From contig JASBTC010000084.1 of the NCBI GenBank assembly GCA_030148625.1, positions 1 to 10,831 on the forward strand: 10,831 nucleotides of DNA, in the 5' to 3' direction. The notes beneath the pieces were generated by a model that searched no databases, was not told the origin of the DNA, and worked only from the letters and a program-made list of their open reading frames with translations. The position numbers and the translations under genes are program-made. Source of the stretch: Sphingobium sp. (GTDB lineage Bacteria; Pseudomonadota; Alphaproteobacteria; Sphingomonadales; Sphingomonadaceae). Shown here piece after piece: positions 1 to 6,467 of the stretch (position 1 is its first letter; each line of letters begins with the position of its first letter).

Positions 1-1
1 C

Positions 2-268
2 GGCCATTTCTTCTCGGCCGAGGCGATCGAGGTGGAGGGCGAGGGGAACAGCGCGACCGGCCGCTGGATGATGCTGCAATGCTCGACCTATCATGACGAC
101 AGCGCCGATCTGCGCAGCGCCGCGCTGACCGTGGGGTTCGCGCGCGAGGACGGGCGCTGGCGCATCGCCGATTTCCGGACCGAGAACATCTTTTCCCGCC
201 GCGTCGATCACTGGAGCGACGCCGAGACCATTCCCGTTCCCGCTGCGCAACATGGAGGCCAGCAATGA
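2..268 (+). CDS. NTF2/SnoaL-like domain protein, 3' part (5' end outside window)
   Basis: This is an open frame running in from the left edge, with 88 visible residues and no start codon that can be trusted. The GTG at 32 is internal to the conserved-looking frame. The visible part has the alternating strand pattern of the C-terminal half of a cone-shaped NTF2/SnoaL fold: a strand around GRWMMLQC, then AALTVGF, then DGRWRIADFR, which is a typical last-strand motif of the family. Such proteins are often about 130-170 residues, so roughly the first third to half is missing. The stop overlaps the start of the Rieske alpha gene (ATGA, 265-268), and a GGAGG ribosome site for that gene lies inside this one, so the two are probably co-translated. 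Rieske beta subunits share this fold, but a separate beta subunit lies downstream, so this is more likely an accessory or catalytic SnoaL-like protein such as an isomerase, hydratase or dehydrochlorinase-type enzyme. The exact role is unknown. Confidence 0.75.
   Translation, partial: GHFFSAEAIEVEGEGNSATGRWMMLQCSTYHDDSADLRSAALTVGFAREDGRWRIADFRTENIFSRRVDHWSDAETIPVPAAQHGGQQ
254..258 (+). promoter_or_regulatory. Ribosome binding site for the Rieske alpha subunit
   Basis: A perfect GGAGG lies 6 bases upstream of the ATG at 265, inside the end of the preceding gene. It supports the ATG at 265 as the start and shows that the alpha subunit has its own initiation signal in addition to the ATGA overlap. 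Confidence 0.7.
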
Positions 269-1518
269 TCGAAGACTATGCCGCGCTGGTGTGCGACGAT
301 CGCGTCCACACCATGCTCTATCGCGATCCCGCGATCTTCGACGACGAGATGGAGCGGATCTTCAAACAGGCCTGGATCTGGGTGGGGCATGACAGCGAAC
401 TGCCCGGCCCCAATACATTCAAGACCGCCCATGTCGGCCGCCAGCCCGTGATCGTGACGCGCGACAAGGCGGGCGCGGTCCATGTCCTGCTCAACCGCTG
501 CCGCCACCGCGCCGCGAGCGTCTGCGAAAAGAAGAAGGGCAAGGCCAGCGTCTTCGTCTGCCCCTATCATGGCTGGAGCTATGATGTGGATGGCGGCTTA
601 CGCAAGGTGCCGTTCCTCGATGGCTATCGCGAGCCCATCGACAAGAGCGAGTATTCGCTGATCGCGCTGCGCACCGAACGCTATAACGGCATGATCTTCG
701 CGACGTTCGACGACGCGATCATGCCGCTGGCCGAATGGCTCGGCCCCGCGCGCAAATGGATCGACCTGTTCATGAAGCAGGGCGCCGGCTTCGGCGTGAA
801 GACGCTGGGCGAACATCGCTTCCGCTTTCCCGGCAACTGGAAGATCCAGCTCGAGAACACCACCGACGCCTATCATTTCCCGATCGTCCACAAGACCTTC
901 CTGTCCTCGCTCGACGAGGACACCGAGAATCTGATGGACGTGCTCGGCCAGGGCGGCTGGGTGGAGGATCTGGGCAATGGCCATAGCGTGATGGTGATGA
1001 TCCCCGATCTGATCGATCTGGAGGAGAATCTCGACGCGCCGATCCCCGATCGCTTCGCGGCGCTTGCCGAGGAATTGACGGCGGAGGGCCATGACGATGA
1101 TCAGGTGCGCCGCATCGTCCGCGCCGTCGGCGGCAGCGGTTTCAACTTGAACCTGTTCCCCAATGTCGCCTGTTCAATGGCGTTCTTCCGCGTGCTGCGC
1201 CCGGTGGCGGTGAACGAGACCGAGATCCAGCATATCGCGATCGGCATGGATGGTGGCCCGGACGCGGCCAACCGGGCGCGGTTGCGGCTGCACGAGCATT
1301 TCCAGGGGCCGATGGGCTTCGGCACGCCCGACGACGCCGAGGGCTGGGAGCGCGTCCAGCGTGGCGCCGCCGCCGGGGACGCGCTTTGGGTGATGCTCAA
1401 CCGTGGCGTCGATGCGCCGGAGGGGCGGCCCGAACCCGGCCATGAAGCCGGCGACGTCAGCGCCGAAACCGGCATGCGTGCCGCCTATCAGATGTGGAAA
1501 AGGATGATGACGGCATGA
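265..1518 (+). CDS. Rieske aromatic ring-hydroxylating oxygenase, alpha (large) subunit
   Basis: The 417-residue catalytic subunit of a multicomponent Rieske non-haem iron oxygenase, a cytoplasmic enzyme that adds both atoms of O2 to an aromatic ring to give a cis-dihydrodiol, or hydroxylates it. The N-terminal Rieske [2Fe-2S] domain shows C79-x-H81 and C99-P-Y-H102. The C-terminal catalytic domain shows the mononuclear iron site D201-A-Y-H204-x4-H209, with D201 the expected bridging residue between centres of neighbouring subunits, and the third iron ligand probably at D356 or D357 in the PDD motif. Length and motifs fit the alpha subunits of the benzoate/anthranilate/toluate/cumate dioxygenase group. 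The ATG at 265 has a GGAGG site and overlaps the previous stop. A beta subunit follows with a 4-base overlap, so the enzyme is probably an alpha3beta3 hexamer. The substrate is unknown; an aromatic carboxylate is a reasonable guess. No ferredoxin or reductase gene is seen in the window. Confidence 0.95.
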   Translation: MIEDYAALVCDDRVHTMLYRDPAIFDDEMERIFKQAWIWVGHDSELPGPNTFKTAHVGRQPVIVTRDKAGAVHVLLNRCRHRAASVCEKKKGKASVFVCPYHGWSYDVDGGLRKVPFLDGYREPIDKSEYSLIALRTERYNGMIFATFDDAIMPLAEWLGPARKWIDLFMKQGAGFGVKTLGEHRFRFPGNWKIQLENTTDAYHFPIVHKTFLSSLDEDTENLMDVLGQGGWVEDLGNGHSVMVMIPDLIDLEENLDAPIPDRFAALAEELTAEGHDDDQVRRIVRAVGGSGFNLNLFPNVACSMAFFRVLRPVAVNETEIQHIAIGMDGGPDAANRARLRLHEHFQGPMGFGTPDDAEGWERVQRGAAAGDALWVMLNRGVDAPEGRPEPGHEAGDVSAETGMRAAYQMWKRMMTA

Positions 1519-2009
1519 GCGTCGACATGGCGATAGCCGGCATTTCGATGGCCGAGGCGCAGGAGTTCATCTGGCGCGAAGCCGATATGCTCGACCGGCT
1601 CGATTATCGCGAATGGCTGAAGCTGTGGACGGCCGAAGGCGAGTATATCGTGCCGATCGAGCGCAACGTGGAGGATTATGCCGGGGCGCTCAACATCCTG
1701 CATGACGACGCGGAGATGCGCGAGGCGCGTGTGAAGCGGCTGCTGTCGGGCTTCTCGATGTCGTCGGCACCGCCTGCGCGGACCGTGCGCACCGTCTCCC
1801 GCTTCGTCATGCTCAAGACCGCGCCCGAACGGGTGAAGTTGCGCTGCGCGATGCATATCGTCGAGTATAAATATGATCGCACGCGCCTGCTCGCGGCGGA
1901 CGTGACCTATCGGCTCAACGTGATCCCCGGCGGCATCGCGCTCGATCGCAAGATCGTCCAGCTCGTCAATTCGGACGATGCCCAGTTCGGCATCGGTTAC
2001 CTGCTGTGA
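1515..2009 (+). CDS. Rieske ring-hydroxylating oxygenase, beta (small) subunit
   Basis: A 164-residue protein of the ring-hydroxylating dioxygenase beta-subunit family, which has an NTF2-like fold and a structural role in the hexamer. Family signs are the N-terminal helix with EAQEFIWREADMLDRLDY, the early strand WTAEGEYIVP (about residues 38-47), a central helical stretch with the R-x-x-R-L-L pattern around 72-77, and the closing strands ending LDRKIVQLVNSD. The length matches the usual 160-190. The ATG at 1515 was chosen because it forms an ATGA overlap with the alpha-subunit stop and has AAAGGA about 11 bases upstream. A GTG at 1494 in the same frame would add seven residues rich in Asp and Lys and has no comparable support. 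It is the partner of the preceding gene. Its stop overlaps a GTG start of the next gene. Confidence 0.92.
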   Translation: MSVDMAIAGISMAEAQEFIWREADMLDRLDYREWLKLWTAEGEYIVPIERNVEDYAGALNILHDDAEMREARVKRLLSGFSMSSAPPARTVRTVSRFVMLKTAPERVKLRCAMHIVEYKYDRTRLLAADVTYRLNVIPGGIALDRKIVQLVNSDDAQFGIGYLL

Positions 2010-2734
2010 GCGCGGCGCTCGTCACCGGGGGCGCGCAGGGGCTGGGCGCCGCGATCGTCCGCGCGCTGCATGCCGCCGGCCACAAGGTCGCGATCGGCGA
2101 TATCGATATGGATGCTGCCACGGCATTGGCCGACGAACTCGGCGATGGCGCGATGGCGCTGCGGCTCGACGTGCGCGAACAGGCGAGCTTCGAGGAAGCG
2201 CTGGCCGCGATGGTCGCAGCCTGGGGATCGGCCGAGATCCTGGTCAACAATGCGGTGATGACGGTCGCGCGGCCGGTGCTGGAGATCAGTCCCGAGGAAT
2301 TCGATGCGGTGATCGCGGTCAATCTGCGCGGCACCTTTATCGGCAGCCAGGTGTTCGGCCGCCATTTCCGCGACCGCAACCATGGCCGCATCGTCAATAT
2401 CGCCTCGCTGGCCGGGCAGAATGGCGGCACCGCGACGGGCGCGCATTATGCCGCGTCGAAGGGCGGGATCATCACCCTGACGAAGGTGTTCGCGCGCGAT
2501 CTCGCGCCCTTCGGAATCACGGTCAACGCGATCGCGCCGGGGCCGCTCGACCTGCCTTCGGTCCGCGCGCTGGTGCCGGCGGACAGGCTCGATGGGCTGG
2601 TCGCGGGCATCCCGGCGGGCAGCCTGGGCGATCCGGCCTTTGTCGCGGCGATGGCCGTGCAACTTGCCTCTCCCGCCGCGGGATTCACGACCGGTGCGAC
2701 CTGGGACGTGAATGGCGGCCTGTTCATGCGCTGA
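2006..2734 (+). CDS. Short-chain dehydrogenase/reductase (possible cis-diol dehydrogenase)
   Basis: A 242-residue classical SDR. The cofactor motif TGGAQGLG is at residues 7-14, the NNA motif at 81-83 is followed by Val84 where Gly is usual, and the catalytic set reads N106, S134, Y148, K152, followed by the PG motif at 178-179. The Asp-rich end of the second strand (GDIDMD, 31-36) points to NAD rather than NADP. The start is a GTG at 2006 that overlaps the beta-subunit stop (GTGA). No clear Shine-Dalgarno sequence precedes it, so initiation probably depends on coupling. Directly after the oxygenase subunits, it sits where benzoate-type operons carry an SDR that oxidises the cis-diol to a catechol, so that role is inferred from position. 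Alternatives are a sugar-acid dehydrogenase, suggested by the kinase downstream, or a 3-oxoacyl-ACP-reductase-like enzyme of unknown substrate. Confidence 0.92.
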   Translation: MSAALVTGGAQGLGAAIVRALHAAGHKVAIGDIDMDAATALADELGDGAMALRLDVREQASFEEALAAMVAAWGSAEILVNNAVMTVARPVLEISPEEFDAVIAVNLRGTFIGSQVFGRHFRDRNHGRIVNIASLAGQNGGTATGAHYAASKGGIITLTKVFARDLAPFGITVNAIAPGPLDLPSVRALVPADRLDGLVAGIPAGSLGDPAFVAAMAVQLASPAAGFTTGATWDVNGGLFMR

Positions 2735-2740
2735 GGGATC

Positions 2741-3244
2741 ATGGTCGACCGTCAGATCTTCCGCGCGGCGATGGCGCGGCTCGGCGCGCCGGTGACGATC
2801 ATCACCTCCGATGGTCCCGGCGGGCGTTACGGCATGACCGCATCGGCGGTGTGCAGCGTCACCGACGACCCGCCGACCCTGCTCATCTGCGTCAACCGGT
2901 CCTCGAACGCCAATATCGTACTCAAGGCCAATGGCGCGCTGTGCGTCAACATTTTGGCCGGGCGGCATCAGCCCGTATCCGAACGCTTCGCGCGATCGGG
3001 GCTGACGATGGCGGAGCGTTTCGGCGAGGAGGCGTGGGGCACATTGGCCACCGGCGCGCCGGTGCTCGCCGATGCATCGGTCGCGCTCGATTGCCGGCTG
3101 GTGGAGGTGAGCGAGGTCGGCACGCACAGCGTCTTCTTCTGCCGGGTGGAGGATGCGCGTTTCCATGACGATGTCGAAGGGCTGATCTATTTCGACCGCG
3201 CCTATCATCGCGTCGGCCCGGCGCTGGATGGGATGCGCGCATGA
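2741..3244 (+). CDS. Flavin reductase-like domain protein (HpaC/RutF type)
   Basis: A 167-residue single-domain flavin reductase of the split-barrel FMN-binding fold, which reduces FMN or FAD with NAD(P)H and releases it to a partner oxygenase. Recognisable blocks are PVTIIT (17-22), GMTASAVCSVTDDPPTLL (31-48) followed by NRSS, NGALCVN (64-70), a GTHSVFF block (127-133) in the nicotinamide-binding region, and a C-terminal IYFDRAYHRV (149-158). There is no ferredoxin extension. The ATG at 2741 is in the same reading frame as the SDR before it, separated only by the stop and two codons. GAGGGA at 2733-2738 is unusually close, at 2 bases. The gene ends with an ATGA overlap onto the kinase. No flavin-dependent monooxygenase partner is visible, so it may serve one outside the window, or possibly supply electrons in the Rieske system. 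The latter would be unusual. Confidence 0.9.
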   Translation: MVDRQIFRAAMARLGAPVTIITSDGPGGRYGMTASAVCSVTDDPPTLLICVNRSSNANIVLKANGALCVNILAGRHQPVSERFARSGLTMAERFGEEAWGTLATGAPVLADASVALDCRLVEVSEVGTHSVFFCRVEDARFHDDVEGLIYFDRAYHRVGPALDGMRA

Positions 3245-4230
3245 CGCGGATCCTGGGCTTTGGCGAGGTTCTCTTGCGGCTGGCGTCGCCGGCGGGCGTG
3301 CCGATGGCGCACGGCGCTACGCTCGATATCCATGTCGGCGGGGCGGAGGCGAATGTGCTCGGCGCGCTCGCACAGCTCGGGCACGACGCCGCGATGCTTT
3401 CGGTGCTGCCCGATACGATGCTTGGCGACAGGGCCGCGAACGGCCTGCGCCTGATGGGCGTCGATACCGCGCCGATCCGGCGGGGGCCGGGGCGGATGGG
3501 GCTTTACTGGCTGGAGCCGGGCGCGGGGCCACGGCCCGGCCGGATCGTCTATGACCGCGCGGGATCGGCCTTTGCCGAAGCAGCGGGCGATATCGACTGG
3601 ACCGACGCGCTCGCGGGCGCGGACTGGCTGCATCTCTCCGGCATCACCCCGGCGCTGAACGGTGCGTGCGTGCAGGCGACGCTGGCCGTCGCCCGGGCAG
3701 CGCGGGCGGCGGGCGTACGCGTCTCGCTCGACTGCAATTACCGGCCGAGCCTTTGGGCCGCCTCGGGCGGCGACGCGCCCGGCCTGCTCGCAGCACTTGC
3801 CGGAGAGGCCGAGCTGCTGTTCGGCAATCATCGCGACATCGCGCTGATGACGGGTGAGGTGTTCGCCGAAGAGGACCGTGACGCGCGCGCGGCTAAGGCC
3901 GCTTTCCGCCGCTTCCCGTCGCTTCGCCTGATCGCCTCGACCCGGCGCGAAGTCGAAAGCGCGGCGCAGCAGAGCCTTTCGGCGCGGCTCGATATGCGCG
4001 ACGGCGCCTTCGTGTCGGATACCGTGGCCATGACCGGTATCATCGACCGGATCGGCGCGGGCGACGCCTTTGCCGCGGGCGTGCTGCATGGTGTGTTGTC
4101 GGGGGAAAAGCCTGCTCACATGGTGGAGCTCGGCCTTGCCGCAGCGGTGCAGAAGCATTTCATCGCCGGCGATATGTGGATCGGCAGTATCGACGATCTG
4201 AATGCCGAGGCGGGGGATATCAGTCGCTAA
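3241..4230 (+). CDS. kdgK: PfkB-family sugar kinase, probable 2-keto-3-deoxygluconate kinase
   Basis: A 329-residue ribokinase/PfkB-family kinase. The N-terminal glycine-rich substrate motif VGGAEANVLGALAQLG is at 32-47. DCNYRPSLW (164-172) corresponds to the D-x-N-x-R-x-x-L-W block of KDG kinases, and the C-terminal signature DRIGAGDAFAAG (269-280) carries the anion hole GAG and the catalytic base D275. KHFIAGD (305-311) resembles the KHTIPGD end motif of KDG kinases. The expected reaction is ATP-dependent phosphorylation of 2-keto-3-deoxygluconate to KDPG, which enters the lower Entner-Doudoroff pathway. The ATG overlaps the flavin-reductase stop (ATGA, 3241-3244), so it belongs to the oxygenase operon, an unusual setting. 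A ManD-like dehydratase that would make KDG lies at the other end of the window on the opposite strand. Fructokinase or another sugar kinase is a less likely alternative. Confidence 0.85.
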   Translation: MTRILGFGEVLLRLASPAGVPMAHGATLDIHVGGAEANVLGALAQLGHDAAMLSVLPDTMLGDRAANGLRLMGVDTAPIRRGPGRMGLYWLEPGAGPRPGRIVYDRAGSAFAEAAGDIDWTDALAGADWLHLSGITPALNGACVQATLAVARAARAAGVRVSLDCNYRPSLWAASGGDAPGLLAALAGEAELLFGNHRDIALMTGEVFAEEDRDARAAKAAFRRFPSLRLIASTRREVESAAQQSLSARLDMRDGAFVSDTVAMTGIIDRIGAGDAFAAGVLHGVLSGEKPAHMVELGLAAAVQKHFIAGDMWIGSIDDLNAEAGDISR

Positions 4231-4250
4231 CACGAGATCGGTGTGTGACT

Positions 4251-4282
4251 TCTCCTCCCCGCGCTGAAGCGCAGGGAGGAGA
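4251..4282. terminator. Hairpin between convergent operons, likely two-way transcription stop
   Basis: The arms TCTCCTCCCCGCGC (4251-4264) and GCGCAGGGAGGAGA (4269-4282) pair over 13 of 14 positions, with one C/A mismatch at 4260/4273 and a TGAA loop. It lies 20 bases after the kinase stop and 7 bases after the stop of the minus-strand SDR. Neither side has a T tract, so it is not a textbook intrinsic terminator. It could act as a two-way RNA end or stabiliser, or be a copy of a dispersed palindromic repeat. Confidence 0.6.
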
Positions 4283-4289
4283 GGGGAGT

Positions 4290-5159
4290 TCAGCCCGGAC
4301 CGTCGGCCCCGCTGACCCACCAGTCGATATCGGCGACATCGTCCAGAAACCGCATCCGGCCGGCATCGTCACCGGCCAGCAGCCGCGCCATCACGCGTTC
4401 GGCCACCGGATCGGCGGCCCAGCGCAACTGGCGGCCGTCCGATCGCGATATGTCGACGATCAGCCGGCCGAGCGTGTCAGGCGCGAAGCCCTTGTCGGCA
4501 TTGCGGGCATGTTCGGCCTGCTGCGCGGCGATGAGTGGATGATAGGGGGAGGCGGGGCCGCTTGCGCCCGTCACGCCTTTCGCGGCGTCGGTGAACAAAT
4601 TGGTCGAGAAGCCCGCAGGCTCGACCAGCGCGACGTGGATGTTCCAGCGCGCGACCTCCTGGCGCAGCGCTTCGGCCAGTCCCTCCAGCGCGAACTTGCT
4701 CGCGGCATAGATGGCGTCGCCGCCGCGACCCGCCAGGCCGGAAAGCGAGCTGATCATGATCACATAGCCGCCGCGCCGCGCGCGCATCGCCGGCAGCACC
4801 GCCCTGGTGAGCAGCGCGGCGCCGAAGAAATTGGTTTCCATGACGCGCCGGATCTCGGCCTCGTCCATGTCCTCGAACGCGCCGACCGGCAGCATCCCGG
4901 CATTGTTGACCAGCACATCGATGCGGCCGTGCCGGGCGAACAGATCGGCGACGAAGGGCGCGAAGCGTTCGGATCGGGTGACGTCGAGCGCGGCGATCTC
5001 GATGGTCAGGCCGCGCGCTTTCGCAGCCTCGGCGAGCGCGCGCCCGCGCGCGGGATCGCGCATCGTCGCGATCACGGTGTCTCCGCTTTCGGCGAAGGCA
5101 AGCGCCGTGGCGAGGCCGATGCCGCTCGAACAGCCGGTGATGAGAATGGTCCGGGTCAT
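4290..5159 (-). CDS. Classical SDR oxidoreductase
   Basis: A 289-residue classical short-chain dehydrogenase read from the ATG at 5159. TGCSSGIG (8-15) is the cofactor loop, NNAG is at 85-88, and the catalytic residues are N110, S138, Y151 and K155, with PAG at 181-183 after strand six. An Arg after the second strand (MRDPARGR, 33-40) hints at NADP preference. The C-terminal extension of about 90 residues beyond the core, with VSGADGPG at the end, makes it longer than the 242-residue SDR upstream. This resembles the COG0300/COG4221-like SDRs that act on lipophilic or steroid-like ketones and alcohols. It starts 4 bases after the stop of the DUF819 gene, so the two form one operon. It has only a weak ribosome site and probably depends on coupling. 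The substrate is unknown. Confidence 0.92.
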   Translation of the reverse strand: MTRTILITGCSSGIGLATALAFAESGDTVIATMRDPARGRALAEAAKARGLTIEIAALDVTRSERFAPFVADLFARHGRIDVLVNNAGMLPVGAFEDMDEAEIRRVMETNFFGAALLTRAVLPAMRARRGGYVIMISSLSGLAGRGGDAIYAASKFALEGLAEALRQEVARWNIHVALVEPAGFSTNLFTDAAKGVTGASGPASPYHPLIAAQQAEHARNADKGFAPDTLGRLIVDISRSDGRQLRWAADPVAERVMARLLAGDDAGRMRFLDDVADIDWWVSGADGPG

Positions 5160-5163
5160 CGGG

Positions 5164-6291
5164 TCAGCTCAGCAGCATCGTGACGCCGACACCGATAAAG
5201 GTGCCGATCGCCTTGCCGAAGATCGCGCACATCACCCCGGGCGTCACCAGCGCGTACCAGCCGCGCGCCGAGGCGATGGCGGCGGCGGGGGCCGGCCCCA
5301 CGACATTGGCGGCGGACGCGATCACCGCTTCTGCGAGGTCGATCCGGAACAGCTTCGCGGCGCCCAGGATCAGCGTGAAATGCACGGCCAGCACGATCAC
5401 GCCGAACACGAACATCGGCAGTGCATTGTCGATAAAGGCGAGCGCGTTGGTGGTCATGCCGATGCACGCGAAGAAGACGTACATCAGCAGCATGCCGAGA
5501 TCGAAATCGGCGCGGAACCGTTCCATCTGGCGCGGGAACAGATTGGCGATGGCGAGCGAGATCAGGGTGACGACGAGGATCGAATAATGCTCGATCCCGA
5601 ACCGGACCGCGATCATGTGCGCCGCGGCGCAGATCGACAGGCTGAGCGCGAGCAGGCCGGTAATCTCGACGGGGCGGAAGGGCGGGGTGGTATCGGCCCT
5701 GGCCTCGACGCTCTCGGTTTCGATCGTGTCGAAACGCGTCGGGATGGCGCGGCGGATGAAGCCGATCGCCGGGATGCTGACCAATGTGATCAGCCCGAGC
5801 ACGCTGACCGGGCTCGACGCGCTGATCGCGGCCGCAAAATCGGTCTTGGTCAGCTCGACCGCATCGGCCACCGCGACAAGTGCAACCGCGCCGCCGATCC
5901 AGCCGCCGGTATAGACGCCCGCGACCTTGGCGCCGAGCGGCCCGAGATCGATCAGCAGGAACGCGACGGTGCTGCCGATCATCACGGTGACGCTGCCGAG
6001 CAGGAAGATGATCAGCAACCTGCCGGTTTCGCGGACGATCTTGCGGATATTCGCCTTGAACAGGAACAGCGGAATCGCGGCGGGCACGATCACCGAAAAG
6101 ACGAAGCCATAGGTCGGCGCCTCGAACGGCACGACCTTGAAATTCGACAGTGCCATGCCGCCGACGATCACCCACAGCACGCCCGAGGTGCGCTTGAGGA
6201 TGCGGTGGCCGTCGGCCCAGAAGCCCAGAAAGGCGAGGGCGATCAGCAATGCGGACAGCAATTGCACATTGTCCGCGGCGATCAGGGGCAT
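5164..6291 (-). CDS. DUF819-family integral membrane protein
   Basis: A 375-residue, strongly hydrophobic protein with about 11-12 membrane segments, roughly at residues 11-24, 36-53, 63-79, 92-114, 128-143, 161-180, 210-229, 236-252, 264-282, 291-313, 320-340 and 354-374. A charged loop at about 184-208 separates two halves. The small-residue motifs YTGGWIGGAVALVAVADA (127-144) in the first half and ASAANVVGPAPAAAIASARG (325-344) in the second match the conserved GG and GPA helices I associate with DUF819 (YjcL-like) proteins. Members have no established function that I know of. The two-half layout suggests a secondary transporter, as an inference. The ATG at 6291 has an AAGGAG ribosome site 6 bases upstream. 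It is the first gene of a two-gene minus-strand operon and is divergent from the flavoenzyme operon, so it may move that pathway's substrate. Confidence 0.85.
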   Translation of the reverse strand: MPLIAADNVQLLSALLIALAFLGFWADGHRILKRTSGVLWVIVGGMALSNFKVVPFEAPTYGFVFSVIVPAAIPLFLFKANIRKIVRETGRLLIIFLLGSVTVMIGSTVAFLLIDLGPLGAKVAGVYTGGWIGGAVALVAVADAVELTKTDFAAAISASSPVSVLGLITLVSIPAIGFIRRAIPTRFDTIETESVEARADTTPPFRPVEITGLLALSLSICAAAHMIAVRFGIEHYSILVVTLISLAIANLFPRQMERFRADFDLGMLLMYVFFACIGMTTNALAFIDNALPMFVFGVIVLAVHFTLILGAAKLFRIDLAEAVIASAANVVGPAPAAAIASARGWYALVTPGVMCAIFGKAIGTFIGVGVTMLLS

Positions 6292-6297
6292 CGTCCA

Positions 6298-6303
6298 CTC
6301 CTT
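6298..6303 (-). promoter_or_regulatory. Ribosome binding site for the DUF819 gene
   Basis: AAGGAG on the minus strand, read as CTCCTT on the plus strand, lies 6 bases before the ATG at 6291. It fixes the start of the membrane protein, and with it the right-hand edge of the minus-strand operon. Confidence 0.7.
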
Positions 6304-6450
6304 GGCCCAGCGGGCCGGATGACCCCCATCTTCGCCCAGTGTTGCCGTATATCGGGGCGATACAACTCAATGTTGCTCATCCGGGCAATCAACAAAGCTA
6401 ATTTTATGCGGATCCCGCGGCCACCTAGGCTGGCGACTGGACGATTTTCC
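6304..6450. promoter_or_regulatory. Divergent promoter/operator region with dyads
   Basis: This is the longest non-coding stretch in the window, between two divergently read operons, and it is more AT-rich around 6361-6408 than its surroundings. TGTTGC occurs at 6340-6345 and again at 6371-6376, 31 bases or about three helical turns apart. The second copy starts a dyad TGTTG(6371-6375)-N14-CAACA(6390-6394), with TTGC(6373-6376)-N8-GCAA(6385-6388) nested in it. A further dyad is TATCG(6350-6354)-GGG-CGATA(6358-6362), flanked by GTTG(6341-6344) and CAAC(6363-6366). These look like operator half-sites. TAATTT at 6399-6404 is a possible plus-strand -10 element, but I could not assign -35/-10 pairs with confidence. 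No regulator gene is present in the window. Confidence 0.45.
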
Positions 6451-6467
6451 AGGAAGCAGGTGGTTCG

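Noticed and set aside
1494..1514. Upstream GTG start for the beta subunit
   Set aside because: It adds seven residues with no similarity to beta-subunit N-termini. The ATG at 1515 makes the same 4-base overlap seen at the other operon junctions.
1978..3168. Plus-strand 396-codon frame overlapping the SDR in another frame
   Set aside because: The Arg/Gly/Ala-rich translation has no recognisable domain, while the overlapping frame carries all SDR catalytic residues.
1997..3208. Minus-strand open frame of 403 codons opposite the SDR and flavin reductase
   Set aside because: It is rich in Arg, His, Ala and Asp without domain motifs and lies fully opposite two genes with intact SDR and flavin-reductase motifs. 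Long antisense frames are expected at this GC content.
3205..4320. Minus-strand 371-codon frame opposite the kinase
   Set aside because: It is low-complexity Arg/Ala/Gly sequence with no family motif, and the kinase on the other strand is complete with GAGD and substrate motifs.
5156..6370. Minus-strand 404-codon frame overlapping the DUF819 gene in another frame
   Set aside because: The translation is Arg-rich without hydrophobic segments. The alternative frame gives a coherent multi-pass membrane protein with a good ribosome site.
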